From the IMG/VR virus record IMGVR_UViG_3300019889_000166, positions 1 through 64,000 of that record: DNA of 64,000 nucleotides. The stretch is one strand, 5' to 3'. The translations under genes and the position numbers were made by a program. The notes under the pieces are model-generated. The model saw only the letters and a program-made list of their open reading frames with translations, was not told the DNA's origin and made no database searches. The DNA is from a virus. Of this stretch, positions 25,001-32,953 are shown in pieces (position 1 is the stretch's first letter; each line of letters starts with the position of its first letter).

Positions 25001-25543
25001 ACCGAACGACTTGCCGGAATCGTTGCCCACCTTCTCGAACTTGTTCACGGCGCGCTGCGCCGACGCGACAGACTCCTCCGCGCCGGCGAGCCCGGAAGCC
25101 GACGGCTTGGAGCTGGCCTGGACCTCGGCCAGTCGCAGTTGGGCAGTCCTCAGCCGACCGACAGCGTTCGCGTGAGCGTCGATGTCCTTCGCTGCGATCT
25201 TCGCCGTCTTGGACATGTCCGCAGTGGACTTGTCGGCCTTGCTGGTCGAGGTGGCAACCTCGTCGATGCTCCTGCTGGCCTTCGATGCCGACGTGCCAAC
25301 CTTGCTGTTGGCCGCTTGCGCGACGGCCCCGAACTTCGTGATCTTGGCGCTGGCCGAGGCAGCCTTCGAACCGATCATCTCGACATTGCTGCCGACATCT
25401 GCGGTGGTCTGCTTCAGGCGGTAGTTCGCCTTCGACGCCGCGACCTCGAGCCGCTTGACGGCAGCCGGGGCCTTCACCCCGATGTCGGTGACGAAGTCGG
25501 AGATGTCGGCTTCGAGCCTGACCTTGACGGTGCGATCGGTCAT
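22010..25543 (-). CDS. Tape measure protein (1177 aa)
   Basis: The longest gene in the tail block. Helical throughout with a hydrophobic centre near residues 225-275 (LLTTLLSAVAVAAPAAGA onward) that inserts in the membrane during DNA ejection. Coiled-coil stretches follow, then a C-terminal segment with a GPEILRMGQQGG motif common in tape measures. About 1.5 Angstrom per residue would predict a tail near 170-180 nm. It ends overlapping the Dit gene by one base. Confidence 0.92.
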   Translation of the reverse strand: MTDRTVKVRLEADISDFVTDIGVKAPAAVKRLEVAASKANYRLKQTTADVGSNVEMIGSKAASASAKITKFGAVAQAANSKVGTSASKASRSIDEVATSTSKADKSTADMSKTAKIAAKDIDAHANAVGRLRTAQLRLAEVQASSKPSASGLAGAEESVASAQRAVNKFEKVGNDSGKSFGAGFKKWLTGSGEAIFQESGRSGGRGILGALMGALKTPVLGPILLTTLLSAVAVAAPAAGAVAGGALVAGIGAGLAGLGIMFAAQSRRVSHVWSKTMTNLGGDMLLLSAPFEGTLNNIAGYFERTVNRFSPALSAAFMSMAGPIDTFVNQAMQALEKLIPAIGPITDAFNAVLAGMGPALQTAIGSISEALITLSQSISANPTAMADLITGLGSITATTLGLITTLSNVNSSFSDLTGGVSLVTVALKGIESIIYTLEAPFTFLSAALAGVNALFGITGKDSDTAGKSMSDAANKTVELAQANGGLAAAAQHAAPPLQMVTDALSRQKNQFSAAIEAMGQWTTAALGNANAAIAYQAAIDNVSASIKDNGRTHDINTEKGRNNKTALLQVAEAANKQTIAMDDAGKSNVSVAVTAEKSRAQFIKLATQMGYTVPEAKAMAAAMINIPNVSREAKLTANKKDLETKLAAAKRELADPNLTKSRRAKLEADIKKLEAGIAAAKAALASVPTSKTVTITSRFITERITRNQTTDQGGHAVTPNANGGYYPHGIPSYADGKLPKQAMVQPGKGGGLVQWAEKETGGEAFIPLAPSKRDRSEKILGQVAGSFGLGLVKSFADGGLNLPGGRLTDIALILKQLLIPFNPSAGVNYGSTLAAQKKAQAAVAPAKNAANIASRAETAQKAANDKIAREITLQQRYITLLRGQDSKAKDPKVRAKENAAQDAKIRKEQQELIKLQDKLYVGKKKLTAATNASNKADAAYNLKADAAKKATEAHAEAIQKLIEQQKAAVEMANQIATALTSSANIGDLFAKSLTGKGLLQDLQAQGAAMKAFAAQVDKLRKLGLSEELISQIVGKGADQGGDLATAILNGGAGLVAALNKAQKALDDQANKIGAGSANAQYGQAIAGARGKGGPTAPEKAYLVGENGPEILRMGQQGGWVQPNQYVGGGGRGAGGMTTVIHEHRHYQENKFYGVSMAEADLIAQRANAKAELMAKGY

Positions 25544-25562
25544 GGGTCACCGCCTTCCGGGC

Positions 25563-26075
25563 TCAGGGGTTTAGTACTGCGGTGGCGCGCCACAACTTGC
25601 CCGCGGGCGCTGCCCGCTTCTCTGCCTCGGCCTTCGACAGGCCGTCGTTCTTCATCGCCTGGGTGTACGCGAGGGTTTCGCAGCGGTTGCATTCGTCGAA
25701 GGTGACGTGCCATGACACGTGCTCGGTGTCGGTCGTCTGGTCCAGCGGGCCGCCGCAACCGGGGCACTCGTTCGCTTTCACCTGCGCCAGAGCGGTCACG
25801 TGATCCCGGTCCCGGTCAGTGAACTCGGGTTCGCGGGTGACGATCGTCCAGCCGGTCAGTTCCCCATCGGCATCGAAGTGGTCGTGCCGTTCGGCGGGGA
25901 CTCGGCCCAGGTAGCGGGAGAGGGGTACGCCGTGGGTTATCGCCGCTTCGAGCTGCTGCCGCTTCGCTGGCGATTCTGCGATTTGGCGTCGGAGAAAGAC
26001 GAGCTGCGGTTGTTCACCTCGAACGAGACCTTGCAGGCGACGTTCCGCTCCCCACTTGACATGGTGGCGATGACG
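25563..26075 (-). CDS. Tail assembly chaperone, -1 frameshift extension with zinc motif
   Basis: The -1 frame relative to the chaperone gene is open from 26075 to a stop at 25563 and overlaps the chaperone by 139 bp. A -1 slip in the overlap would give a fused product of about 328 residues, like lambda gpG-T and most siphoviruses. The extension encodes SRYLGRVPAERHDHFDADGE and then a zinc ribbon (ECPGCGGP ... CNRCETLAY). No textbook slippery heptamer is obvious; runs TGGGGA and GTCTTTC in the overlap are candidates. The GTG at 25799 could also start a free 78-residue protein. Confidence 0.65.
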   Translation of the reverse strand, partial: RHRHHVKWGAERRLQGLVRGEQPQLVFLRRQIAESPAKRQQLEAAITHGVPLSRYLGRVPAERHDHFDADGELTGWTIVTREPEFTDRDRDHVTALAQVKANECPGCGGPLDQTTDTEHVSWHVTFDECNRCETLAYTQAMKNDGLSKAEAEKRAAPAGKLWRATAVLNP

Positions 26076-26548
26076 TCACTGACATTCATGTCGACGATGT
26101 TGCCGTCGGCATCCTTGACCCTCCCTGACGCCGACTTGGCCATCAGTGCGTCGGGGAAGGTGTCGCGGTTGTAGTCACTCAGCGCGTCCATCTCGTTGCC
26201 TTCGCGCGGCGGGTGCTCCGTCAGCAGCTCGTCGTACTCGTCTGCCTTCATCGCGGCGAAGGTGATGATCACCGAAGCGGCGTCGACCAGCGCCTCGGCG
26301 TCAGCGACTGCCTTCTCGGCTGCCTTGACGCGCTTGTCCATCTCGGGGTCGGTGCTGACCTTGCCGCCGGCTCGCGTCTCGGTGGTGGCTGCTGCGGTCT
26401 CTTTGGCGACGGCGAGTTCGGCTGCGGCGTCTTCGAGGTCCATCGACAGTTCGGTGTCGAGACAGATCGCCATGGGGCGGAACGCGCGGCCCTTGGTGGA
26501 GGTCTTGCGGTCCTGCAGCAAAGCCTGCAGTGCACTGTGATCGGGCAT
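25937..26548 (-). CDS. Tail assembly chaperone, short form (203 aa)
   Basis: Lies between major tail and tape measure genes, as expected for the chaperone that coats the tape measure. It is helical and charged, with a coil region (RVKAAEKAVADAEALVDAAS) and a low-complexity end (SFSDAKSQNRQRSGSSSKRR) typical of the shift region. A second frame continues beyond its stop (25563-26075). Confidence 0.75.
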   Translation of the reverse strand: MPDHSALQALLQDRKTSTKGRAFRPMAICLDTELSMDLEDAAAELAVAKETAAATTETRAGGKVSTDPEMDKRVKAAEKAVADAEALVDAASVIITFAAMKADEYDELLTEHPPREGNEMDALSDYNRDTFPDALMAKSASGRVKDADGNIVDMNVSDVIATMSSGERNVACKVSFEVNNRSSSFSDAKSQNRQRSGSSSKRR

Positions 26549-26595
26549 GGGGGTACTCCTGGGCTCGGGTAGAACGGGGCTCGGGGTGGGGCAGG

Positions 26596-26940
26596 TCAGG
26601 CGATCGCGGCGCGCAACTCGTCCGGCATCGGCACCGTGATGAGGGTCCGGGCGGGTCGGACCGCCTTGGCGTACTCGTCGTCAGAGGACCACTCCTCGCC
26701 GTCCTGAAGGACGTAGGAGCGGCGACTCATCCCGATCGGGGACTCAGCGTCGGGGTTCTCATCAGGGCCCGGTACGACTACCCAGTAGTCCGCGACATCG
26801 CCAGTGATGACGAACGGACGGTCGGCGGGTACGGCGTTCGGATTGACGCCGTTGCTGCGCAGCCAGGCGAGCGTCGCCTCGAAGGTGGTCTGATCGAGGC
26901 GTTCATGGATGTCGCCGGGGATGGAGATGGGCTCGGACAC
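26596..26940 (-). CDS. Hypothetical protein in tail block, paralogous to 43026-43421 (114 aa)
   Basis: GTG at 26940 preceded by AGGAG at suitable spacing. Residues about 17-60 carry LAWLRSNGVNPNAVPADRPF and then ITGDVADYW, which matches the pattern in the early protein at 43026-43421 (LDWFRRNGIDPADIPIDQQV, IARGTIDYW). The remainder differs. It lies between the tail tube and chaperone genes, but its repeat domain also occurs outside the structural block, so it need not be structural. Confidence 0.6.
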   Translation of the reverse strand: MSEPISIPGDIHERLDQTTFEATLAWLRSNGVNPNAVPADRPFVITGDVADYWVVVPGPDENPDAESPIGMSRRSYVLQDGEEWSSDDEYAKAVRPARTLITVPMPDELRAAIA

Positions 26941-27037
26941 GGTGGCGCTCCTGGGGCTCGGTGGGCTCGGGGGTGGCGCAAGGAAAGAGGGCGGGCGACC
27001 CGAGCCCGGTATCGCCCGCCCTCGCATGTGGGGCGGA

Positions 27038-27565
27038 TCAGGTCAGCGCGAGCTGCTTGCGCACGATCCCGGTCACCGCGACAGCCTGGGTGAGCGTGAT
27101 CTTGTCGAACTCTCCATCCGCCGCGAGCTGCGTCTTGATCTGCGCGCCGAAGATGATCGGCCACACGTCGACCTTCTGCGCCGCCGCGAAGTCGACCGTC
27201 AGCGCGTCCAGCCCGTACCGGACCACGAAGTAGCCGGTCACGTCAGGCTGGAACAGCTCCATCGCCTTGTTGCTGGCGGCCAGCGCGGCGGCCTGCGGGT
27301 CAGCGATGTAGACGATGTCGTCGATCGTGTTCTTCTCGCGGCCGAGGGTCTCGAACGTCTGCCTCGAACCGACGCGCCGGTCGTCGCCGCGGGCCTGCTC
27401 GCCTCCCGGCTTGAAGTTCCCGGCGGTGAAGAAGAATGACACGTCGAGCGAGCCGGCGGCGTTGACCTCGACTGCGGTGATGACGGGCAGGGCGGCGACG
27501 GCCGGGACGAACGAGACCTTGAGGTTGCCCTCGGCCTTCACGCCTGCGGGGACGGTGACAACCAT
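27038..27565 (-). CDS. Major tail tube protein (175 aa)
   Basis: The sequence VSFVPAVAALPVITAVEVNA, a loop GNFKPGGEQARGDDRRVG and then QTFETLGREKNTIDDIVYIA are typical of actinophage major tail proteins. It sits after the tail terminator and a small linker gene and before the chaperone. Polymerised hexamers form the tail tube. Confidence 0.8.
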   Translation of the reverse strand: MVVTVPAGVKAEGNLKVSFVPAVAALPVITAVEVNAAGSLDVSFFFTAGNFKPGGEQARGDDRRVGSRQTFETLGREKNTIDDIVYIADPQAAALAASNKAMELFQPDVTGYFVVRYGLDALTVDFAAAQKVDVWPIIFGAQIKTQLAADGEFDKITLTQAVAVTGIVRKQLALT

Positions 27566-27566
27566 T

Positions 27567-27791
27567 TCAGGACTCCTTCGGGGTGGCCTTGGGGCCGGGG
27601 GTGGCCTGCGGCTTCGGTGCCGAGGTCGTCTCGGCGACCGGGTACTTCGGGGGCAGCAGGGCGCCAAGCGCATCGACCGCAGGCTCGTCGAGGACCGTCA
27701 GGCCCTCGTAGCTCTTGCCGTCGGCATCGACCGCGTAGGTCGAGTACTCGTGCCTGGTGATGTCGTCCCTGACGCGGACTGGTTCGGGCAT
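27567..27791 (-). CDS. Small head-tail region protein (74 aa)
   Basis: Starts MPEPVRVRDDITRHEYSTYA and ends in a Pro/Ala/Lys-rich tail (TTSAPKPQATPGPKATPKES). Small proteins of this form stand before the tail tube gene in many actinophages; role not established. One base separates its stop from the tail tube start. Confidence 0.6.
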   Translation of the reverse strand: MPEPVRVRDDITRHEYSTYAVDADGKSYEGLTVLDEPAVDALGALLPPKYPVAETTSAPKPQATPGPKATPKES

Positions 27792-27802
27792 GGTGATGCT
27801 CC

Positions 27803-28216
27803 TCAGATGTGGAGGCGGTAGATGATCAGCCCGGAGGTCCGGGAGGGAACGACGTTCGTTTCAGTGCGGAAGATGACGTCGTCGAGTGCTTCCTTCAGCC
27901 GCGCGCCGCCTGTAGGTCGCGCGCTAGTGAGCGCCGCGCGGATCCGGTCCAGCGCCCACAGGGCCCGGGTCTTGTCACCGCCGACGATCAGGATTCGGCA
28001 GGTCCACTCGAGGTCCGTCGCGGTGTCTTTGTTGAGGCGGTCCCCGAATGCGTGCCCGCCACCGGGGAAGAACACGGCGTAGGGGTGGACGCGGCCGTCC
28101 TCGTCCTTCGGCGGGTCGGACGGCAGTTCGGTGTCGAACACGTTGAGGTTGGGGATCGCCTGCAGTAGAGCGAGAGTGGCGTCGGCAACCGGGGTGATCG
28201 CAGGCAGCGTCGTCAC
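27803..28216 (-). CDS. Tail terminator-like protein (137 aa)
   Basis: A small alpha/beta protein with the pattern of siphovirus tail-completion proteins: NVFDTELPSDPPKDEDGRVH, AVFFPGGGHAFGD and DLEWTCRILIVGGDKTRALW. Position between the HK97-gp10-like protein and the tail tube gene matches the conserved order in siphoviruses. The terminator caps the tail and joins it to the head. Confidence 0.7.
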   Translation of the reverse strand: MTTLPAITPVADATLALLQAIPNLNVFDTELPSDPPKDEDGRVHPYAVFFPGGGHAFGDRLNKDTATDLEWTCRILIVGGDKTRALWALDRIRAALTSARPTGGARLKEALDDVIFRTETNVVPSRTSGLIIYRLHI

Positions 28217-28575
28217 AGGATCTTCTCCCCGACCTTGCCCATGGCTGTCCCGAACGACGGCTCGTGGGTGTCGACCGCTGGGCCCATGTACGGCTGGGCC
28301 TCCATCCGGACGGACCCGTCGTCGTTGTGGGTCCCCGCCTCGACGTACTTGCCGTACTCGGCGGTGGGACCGATCTCCGCAGTGAGCCCATCAACGTCGG
28401 GGTCTGCGATCGAGCCCATCAGGTGGCCCGTGTCGACCGGGGCGAAGATCATCGCGGTGGCCGCGATGTCATGGGCGGTCTTGCTGACCACCAGATGCGC
28501 CTTCGGCTCCACTCCCGCCGCGCCCTTTTTCAGGTCGCGGTCCAGCTTCCGCAACTCGGAGACGTCGAAGTGCAT
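28213..28575 (-). CDS. HK97 gp10-like head-tail connector protein (120 aa)
   Basis: Contains FAPVDTGHLMGSI and EIGPTAEYGKYVEAGT, the core of the HK97 gp10 family (VDTGxLRxSI then YAxYVExGT). It links the neck to the tail. Four-base overlap with the tail terminator and one-base overlap with the gene before it. Confidence 0.8.
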   Translation of the reverse strand: MHFDVSELRKLDRDLKKGAAGVEPKAHLVVSKTAHDIAATAMIFAPVDTGHLMGSIADPDVDGLTAEIGPTAEYGKYVEAGTHNDDGSVRMEAQPYMGPAVDTHEPSFGTAMGKVGEKIL

Positions 28576-28994
28576 CAGGCCTCCAGATTGTCGCTGCAGA
28601 TGTAGTCGCGCTGGAACAGAAGCGAGCCGCGCTGAATGTCGCGGACAGTCAGTTCGCGGCCGACGAAGGTCGGGTCCTCGCAGGCGGCGACGGTGCCGAA
28701 GTCATCGAGCACGAGGTCCATCGAGACGGGGCCGGACACCTGGTAGTCGTGGCTGGTGATCTTCTCGGCCCCGGCGACAACGGATCCTGCGCTGGTGGTC
28801 TCGTGGTGCTGGATGCGCACCTCGCCGGCGAAGATGACGACTTTCTCCCGGCTGGTCGAGCCGGTGTCCGGGTCGTGCACGGACTCGCCCGTGAACCGCT
28901 CGAACGTGATCGTCGCGGTCCATGTCGTCGTGAGAACGGGCCGGTGGTGAGCGGTCCAGCCAGCCGGAATTACCCGGGATCCTGGGAACGGCAT
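28575..28994 (-). CDS. DUF6093-like head-tail connector (139 aa)
   Basis: ATG at 28994 overlaps the previous stop (ATGA); a longer start at 29018 would run into that gene. The protein is beta-rich (DLVLDDFGTVAACEDPTFVG) and resembles DUF6093/stopper-type neck proteins of actinophages. Position between the adaptor and gp10-like protein is consistent with the head-closure role. Confidence 0.65.
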   Translation of the reverse strand: MPFPGSRVIPAGWTAHHRPVLTTTWTATITFERFTGESVHDPDTGSTSREKVVIFAGEVRIQHHETTSAGSVVAGAEKITSHDYQVSGPVSMDLVLDDFGTVAACEDPTFVGRELTVRDIQRGSLLFQRDYICSDNLEA

Positions 28995-29599
28995 CAGTAC
29001 GGCCAGCCGGAGCGGCACGCGTAAGGCTCGAACTCGGCGATCTCGAAGCCGGACGACTCGGCGTCGCCCTCACCCTGGTCCTCTTGCCTGCGCAGTTCGG
29101 TAGCCTGCGCCCGGAGCGCCGCGGCGACAGCGGGCCCGTCGGTCTGGAGATCCTGGGTGCGGATCTTCTTCGACACCATCGCCTCGTTGCCCGCGATCGC
29201 GTCCAACGCCTGCGCGGCCGCCCGTTTCACGGAGTCGCCATTCATGGCGAGGAAGCGGGCGATCTGCTGCGTCGAGAAGATCCGGTTCGCGGGGTCGGTG
29301 TCGGCGATCAACAGCCGCACGTCCCCCTGCTCCTCGGACGGAGGCGGTGCAGGGTCAGCGTCGGCCGTGTCCCACTGCGTGCCCGCGCCGGTCCCGGTGA
29401 CGATCCACCCGATGTACCAGGTGCCTGCCGCGTCGAGCGGGACCTGCACGGTCCACGACGCGCCGCCACCTGACGGGGTCGGGGTCGCGGGGGTCTCGGT
29501 GCCGTCGGGCGCCCGGACGGTCACGGTCGCGTCTGTCGTCCCATCGAACGGGTCTACGCCGAGGGTGAAGACGGCGATGTCGCCGACGTCATACGCCAT
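28994..29599 (-). CDS. Head-tail adaptor with N-terminal Ig-like domain (201 aa)
   Basis: Residues 1-85 look like a beta-sandwich of the immunoglobulin type (DATVTVRAPDGTETPATPTP; WTVQVPLDAAGTWYIGWIVT). Residues about 90-170 match the helical adaptor fold (DVRLLIADTDPANRIFSTQQ; FLAMNGDSVKRAAAQALDAI). Adaptors form the ring under the portal. An Ig-like domain fused to the adaptor is unusual, but such domains decorate many phage structural proteins. Confidence 0.65.
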   Translation of the reverse strand: MAYDVGDIAVFTLGVDPFDGTTDATVTVRAPDGTETPATPTPSGGGASWTVQVPLDAAGTWYIGWIVTGTGAGTQWDTADADPAPPPSEEQGDVRLLIADTDPANRIFSTQQIARFLAMNGDSVKRAAAQALDAIAGNEAMVSKKIRTQDLQTDGPAVAAALRAQATELRRQEDQGEGDAESSGFEIAEFEPYACRSGWPY

Positions 29600-32297
29600 G
29601 GCTCACCTCCAGTTGGCTCGATGGTTGGTTCCACGCGGTCAGGTCGGACGAGTGCGAGTTGGTCGCGGTCAGCGTGGGTTCGACGGGCGGCACGACTGCC
29701 CCGAACACCAGCTGATAGGCGGCGTCGATCTCGGCGGCGACCCCGAGGGTCCGGGCCTTGGCCGCGGTCAGCGCGGCGGCAGCGTCCGTCTCGGTTGCGA
29801 CGCTGAGGATCACGGTCTTGAACAGGACCAGCGGCCGGGCGAGATCGGTCTCGCTCGCCTGCCCGAGGGTGGTCGCCTTGCTGGCAGCCAACGGCCGCGC
29901 CGTGTCGGTCTCGGTGGCCACTCCGAAGATGGCGCCGGGGCCGGCGCCGGTCGTGATCTCGTGCGCCGCATCGGTTTCGGCGGCGCTGCCGAGCGTGACC
30001 TGCTTGACCCGGAGCAACGCGAACACCGCATCCGCCTCGGAGGCGACACCCAGCACGACGGTCTTGGTCGCGACAACCGCATGGGCAGTGTCGGCCTCCG
30101 ACGCCTGGCCGATGGTGACGGTCCGGGCGTAGGTCGCCGACAGGGCTGCCGCCGCGTCGGTCTCCGTCGCTACGCCGAGCGTGACCTGCTTGCTGGCGAC
30201 AGCGGCCAGCGCTGCGTCGGTCTCACTCGCGGCACTGAGGGTGCGGGCCTTGCTGGCGGTGATCCCGAGCGCGGCGTCCGTCTCGGTAGGCCGGTTGAGC
30301 GTCGCAGCCTTGGAGCGCACCAGCGCCAACGCGGCATCGGTCTCCGTCGCCAGCGCCAGGTCGACGCCGACCGGCGCGACCACGAACTGGCCCGGGTTCG
30401 CGTACAGCCACGCGACGTTGCTCGCACTGAAGGGCGTGTCGAACAAGGTGAGGCTGTCGACATCGGCAACCGCGGCATCACCGCCGGGGTCTCCACCGAC
30501 GTTCAGTTCGGTCGGGACCAGTAACGCCCCCATGGTGTACGCCGCCGACGCTACCCAGACACCGTTGAGGAAGAACTGGATGCTGTTGCCGTTGCAGGAA
30601 GCCGCGACGTGCGTCCAGGTCTCGGCGGTGATCGGCGCCACGGACGGGTTGATGATTCCCGTCGTGCCTCCGGCCCCGTAGAGACGCACCCAGAACAGGC
30701 CACTCAGGCGGCCAGCGTGAGCCACCTCGGTGCCGCCAGCCCGCATCGTCAGGAAGCGTGCGCCTGAGGTGCTGGTGCGGCACTTGACCCACCCGGAGAA
30801 CGCCCACCCCTTGGGGGCCGCCGACCAGTTCACCCCGGATGCCCTACGAGCACCAGCGCCCGCTGCCCCGTTGGAGCCGAGAGCGGACCCCTGCACACCA
30901 GTGACCCAGGAGCCGGCGGCAGTGAGCGTCAGGTTGTTCCCCGCAGGGGAGCGGTCCGCAGCCGCGGTGCCGGTGTTCTCGTTGAACTCGTAGACGCCCC
31001 GGGCAACGTTCGCGGGCTTCAGTGCTGTCTGTGCGACCGGAGCACCAGCCCAGTAGAGATCGGTCGGCGAGTTCACGAAGTTCTTCGTGAACGTCAGGTA
31101 GTCGAAGGTGACCTGGCCGCCCACGGACGCGTCGCCGCCGACGTACAGCACATCGAGGTCCGTGACCGTTGGAGACAGGACCGGCGTCGCGTTCGACGTG
31201 TTCGTGGTCTGCTGCGTCGACGAGTCGAGCCGGATATTGACGTAGGTCGGGTTCATCGCGACCTGGAAGCGGCTCCAGGCGCCGACTGTCAGCACCGACG
31301 CGCTCGTGACCGAGTAGGTGCCGTAGACAGTCACCCAGGTGATCGTGACGGACCTGTCGGTGTTCACCACGACCCGGAGCCGCGAGGACCCGCCTGAGGA
31401 GTCGATCGCCAGGATCGGCGCCGCACTGCCTACGGGCGCCGTGTCGAGCCGGAGCCAGCCGGTGATCGCGAGCCGGTCACAGTCGGGCAGGTTGATCGCC
31501 GCACTGGCCCCGGGGCCAGCGGCGCTGGTCGACAGGGCCCGGCCGTAGAGCCCTGCCGTGTAGCTGCCAGCGGCGGTCTTGGTCAGGTCCCGGTTGTAGA
31601 TGCTGAAGTCGTCCGTTGTGTCGTCATCGAACGGGTAGATCGCCAGCTGGAAGTCAGTCTGCTCGGCCGCCACGATCGCCGCGATGGAGGCTGCCTCGAC
31701 GGGGTCGTTCCACCAGCGGATATCGTCGATGATCCCGTCCAGCGGCTGCGCGCCACTTAACGCGTTCCGTCCGGCGTCCATGGTGACGGCGCCGTTGTAG
31801 GTCAGGGCTGTTGCGGTGGTGGTCGAGAGCACTTGGGTGCCGTCGACGTAGATCTTGACGGTGTCCGTTGCGACAGTTGCGTCCAGAACGACCATCACGT
31901 GGTGGAAGGCGCTGTCACGGATGCTGGTCGACGTCGAGAACGTCACCCCGGCGATCACCGCTTCGACGTTCCCGGAGGCGTTGCTGGCGTACAGCGCCCA
32001 CTTCAACGCTGACGCTGCCGAGGCGGAGGCGATGCACCGCGCTGCCGAGGTGGTGGTGTTCAGCTTCACCCACGCGGCCACGGTCAGGCCGCCGTCGGTA
32101 TTCACCGGGTAGTCGAACTCGCCGATCGGGCCGACGCGCATCGCGCCACCGGTGCAGTTCAGGCCGTTGCCGTACTTGCCGGTCGCTGTCGCAGCCGAGC
32201 CGACGATCGTCCCGGTCAGGAAGTAGCCGGAGAGATCCCGGACCTTGCTCCCGCTGACGGTGTCCGAGTTGAAGGAATACCCCGCCCCTTGGGCCAT
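29589..32297 (-). CDS. LamG-like lectin repeat protein in head gene block (902 aa)
   Basis: Three LamG/concanavalin-like beta-sandwich domains fill residues 1 to about 640, each marked by hallmark pieces such as GLTVAAWVKLNT, HHVMVVLDATVATDTVKIYV, LAITGWLRLDT and ETWTHVAASCNGNSIQFFLN. Then come 11 imperfect repeats of about 20 residues beginning (S/T)ETDAA and ending TLG(V/Q)A (about 645-870), and a short C-terminal tail. LamG domains bind sugars. Location between capsid and adaptor genes, not tail, suggests a large virion-surface decoration or neck fibre. No enzyme motif seen. Confidence 0.7.
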   Translation of the reverse strand: MAQGAGYSFNSDTVSGSKVRDLSGYFLTGTIVGSAATATGKYGNGLNCTGGAMRVGPIGEFDYPVNTDGGLTVAAWVKLNTTTSAARCIASASAASALKWALYASNASGNVEAVIAGVTFSTSTSIRDSAFHHVMVVLDATVATDTVKIYVDGTQVLSTTTATALTYNGAVTMDAGRNALSGAQPLDGIIDDIRWWNDPVEAASIAAIVAAEQTDFQLAIYPFDDDTTDDFSIYNRDLTKTAAGSYTAGLYGRALSTSAAGPGASAAINLPDCDRLAITGWLRLDTAPVGSAAPILAIDSSGGSSRLRVVVNTDRSVTITWVTVYGTYSVTSASVLTVGAWSRFQVAMNPTYVNIRLDSSTQQTTNTSNATPVLSPTVTDLDVLYVGGDASVGGQVTFDYLTFTKNFVNSPTDLYWAGAPVAQTALKPANVARGVYEFNENTGTAAADRSPAGNNLTLTAAGSWVTGVQGSALGSNGAAGAGARRASGVNWSAAPKGWAFSGWVKCRTSTSGARFLTMRAGGTEVAHAGRLSGLFWVRLYGAGGTTGIINPSVAPITAETWTHVAASCNGNSIQFFLNGVWVASAAYTMGALLVPTELNVGGDPGGDAAVADVDSLTLFDTPFSASNVAWLYANPGQFVVAPVGVDLALATETDAALALVRSKAATLNRPTETDAALGITASKARTLSAASETDAALAAVASKQVTLGVATETDAAAALSATYARTVTIGQASEADTAHAVVATKTVVLGVASEADAVFALLRVKQVTLGSAAETDAAHEITTGAGPGAIFGVATETDTARPLAASKATTLGQASETDLARPLVLFKTVILSVATETDAAAALTAAKARTLGVAAEIDAAYQLVFGAVVPPVEPTLTATNSHSSDLTAWNQPSSQLEVSHGV

Positions 32298-32300
32298 GGG

Positions 32301-32765
32301 TCAGCTCGCGGTGAAGAAGCCAGCCGCATTGAAGGCGGCCGTGGTGGCGACGTCGGTGTCGAACGTCAGGGTGCCGACCAGCAGCTGGCACAGCGGGACG
32401 ATGTCAGCGTCGGTGCCACCGGAGGCGTTGTCCCAGCAGACGATCGCGGCGCCCGCGATCTGCGTCGCGCCGGTGTTGGTGTAGCTGGCCGGGTCAGCGG
32501 CGTCGACCGCCATGACGTCGGTGCCGTCGTTCACGGCAGCCACGACGGAGGCGAGGGTGCGGCGGGTGTAGCCGGTGAAGTCGCACTCGTCGTTCGCGGC
32601 AGCCAGGATCAGCGACAGGTTGTCGTAGTCCTTGAGCGTCGCGTCGGACTCGAGCCCGGTCGACTTCAGCCACACCAGGATCAGTGAGTCCGAGGCGTCA
32701 GGCAGGTCCGCGTACCGGGCGACCTTGCCCTTGGCGATGTTGAACGTGAATGCGGCGGTTGCCAT
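32301..32765 (-). CDS. Virion-associated hypothetical protein (154 aa)
   Basis: Sequence MATAAFTFNIAKGKVARYAD onward with LILVWLKSTGLESDATLKDY is a compact domain that I recall from actinophage structural blocks, of unproven role. It comes before the LamG protein gene in transcription, with three bases between. A decoration or neck-whisker protein is possible. Confidence 0.6.
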   Translation of the reverse strand: MATAAFTFNIAKGKVARYADLPDASDSLILVWLKSTGLESDATLKDYDNLSLILAAANDECDFTGYTRRTLASVVAAVNDGTDVMAVDAADPASYTNTGATQIAGAAIVCWDNASGGTDADIVPLCQLLVGTLTFDTDVATTAAFNAAGFFTAS

Positions 32766-32953
32766 GGCGGTACTCCTCGAGCAGGGGGGTGTGGTGTCGG
32801 GGCGCAGGACGCGCCATGGCAGGGAGAAAGGAGGACGCTCGATGCAGCGCAGCCGTTAGCCTGGCCAGGGACTCCCCGGTGCGCCTTCCCGCGGTTGTCT
32901 GAGAGCAGTCGCATCGATTCCGCGGGTTGACGCCCCGACACCCAGCTACTGGG

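Noticed and set aside
32681-32941. Leftward frame across the gap after the capsid-linked small gene
   Set aside because: Overlaps the start of a better-supported gene, has no ribosome site and a low-complexity Pro/Ser translation.
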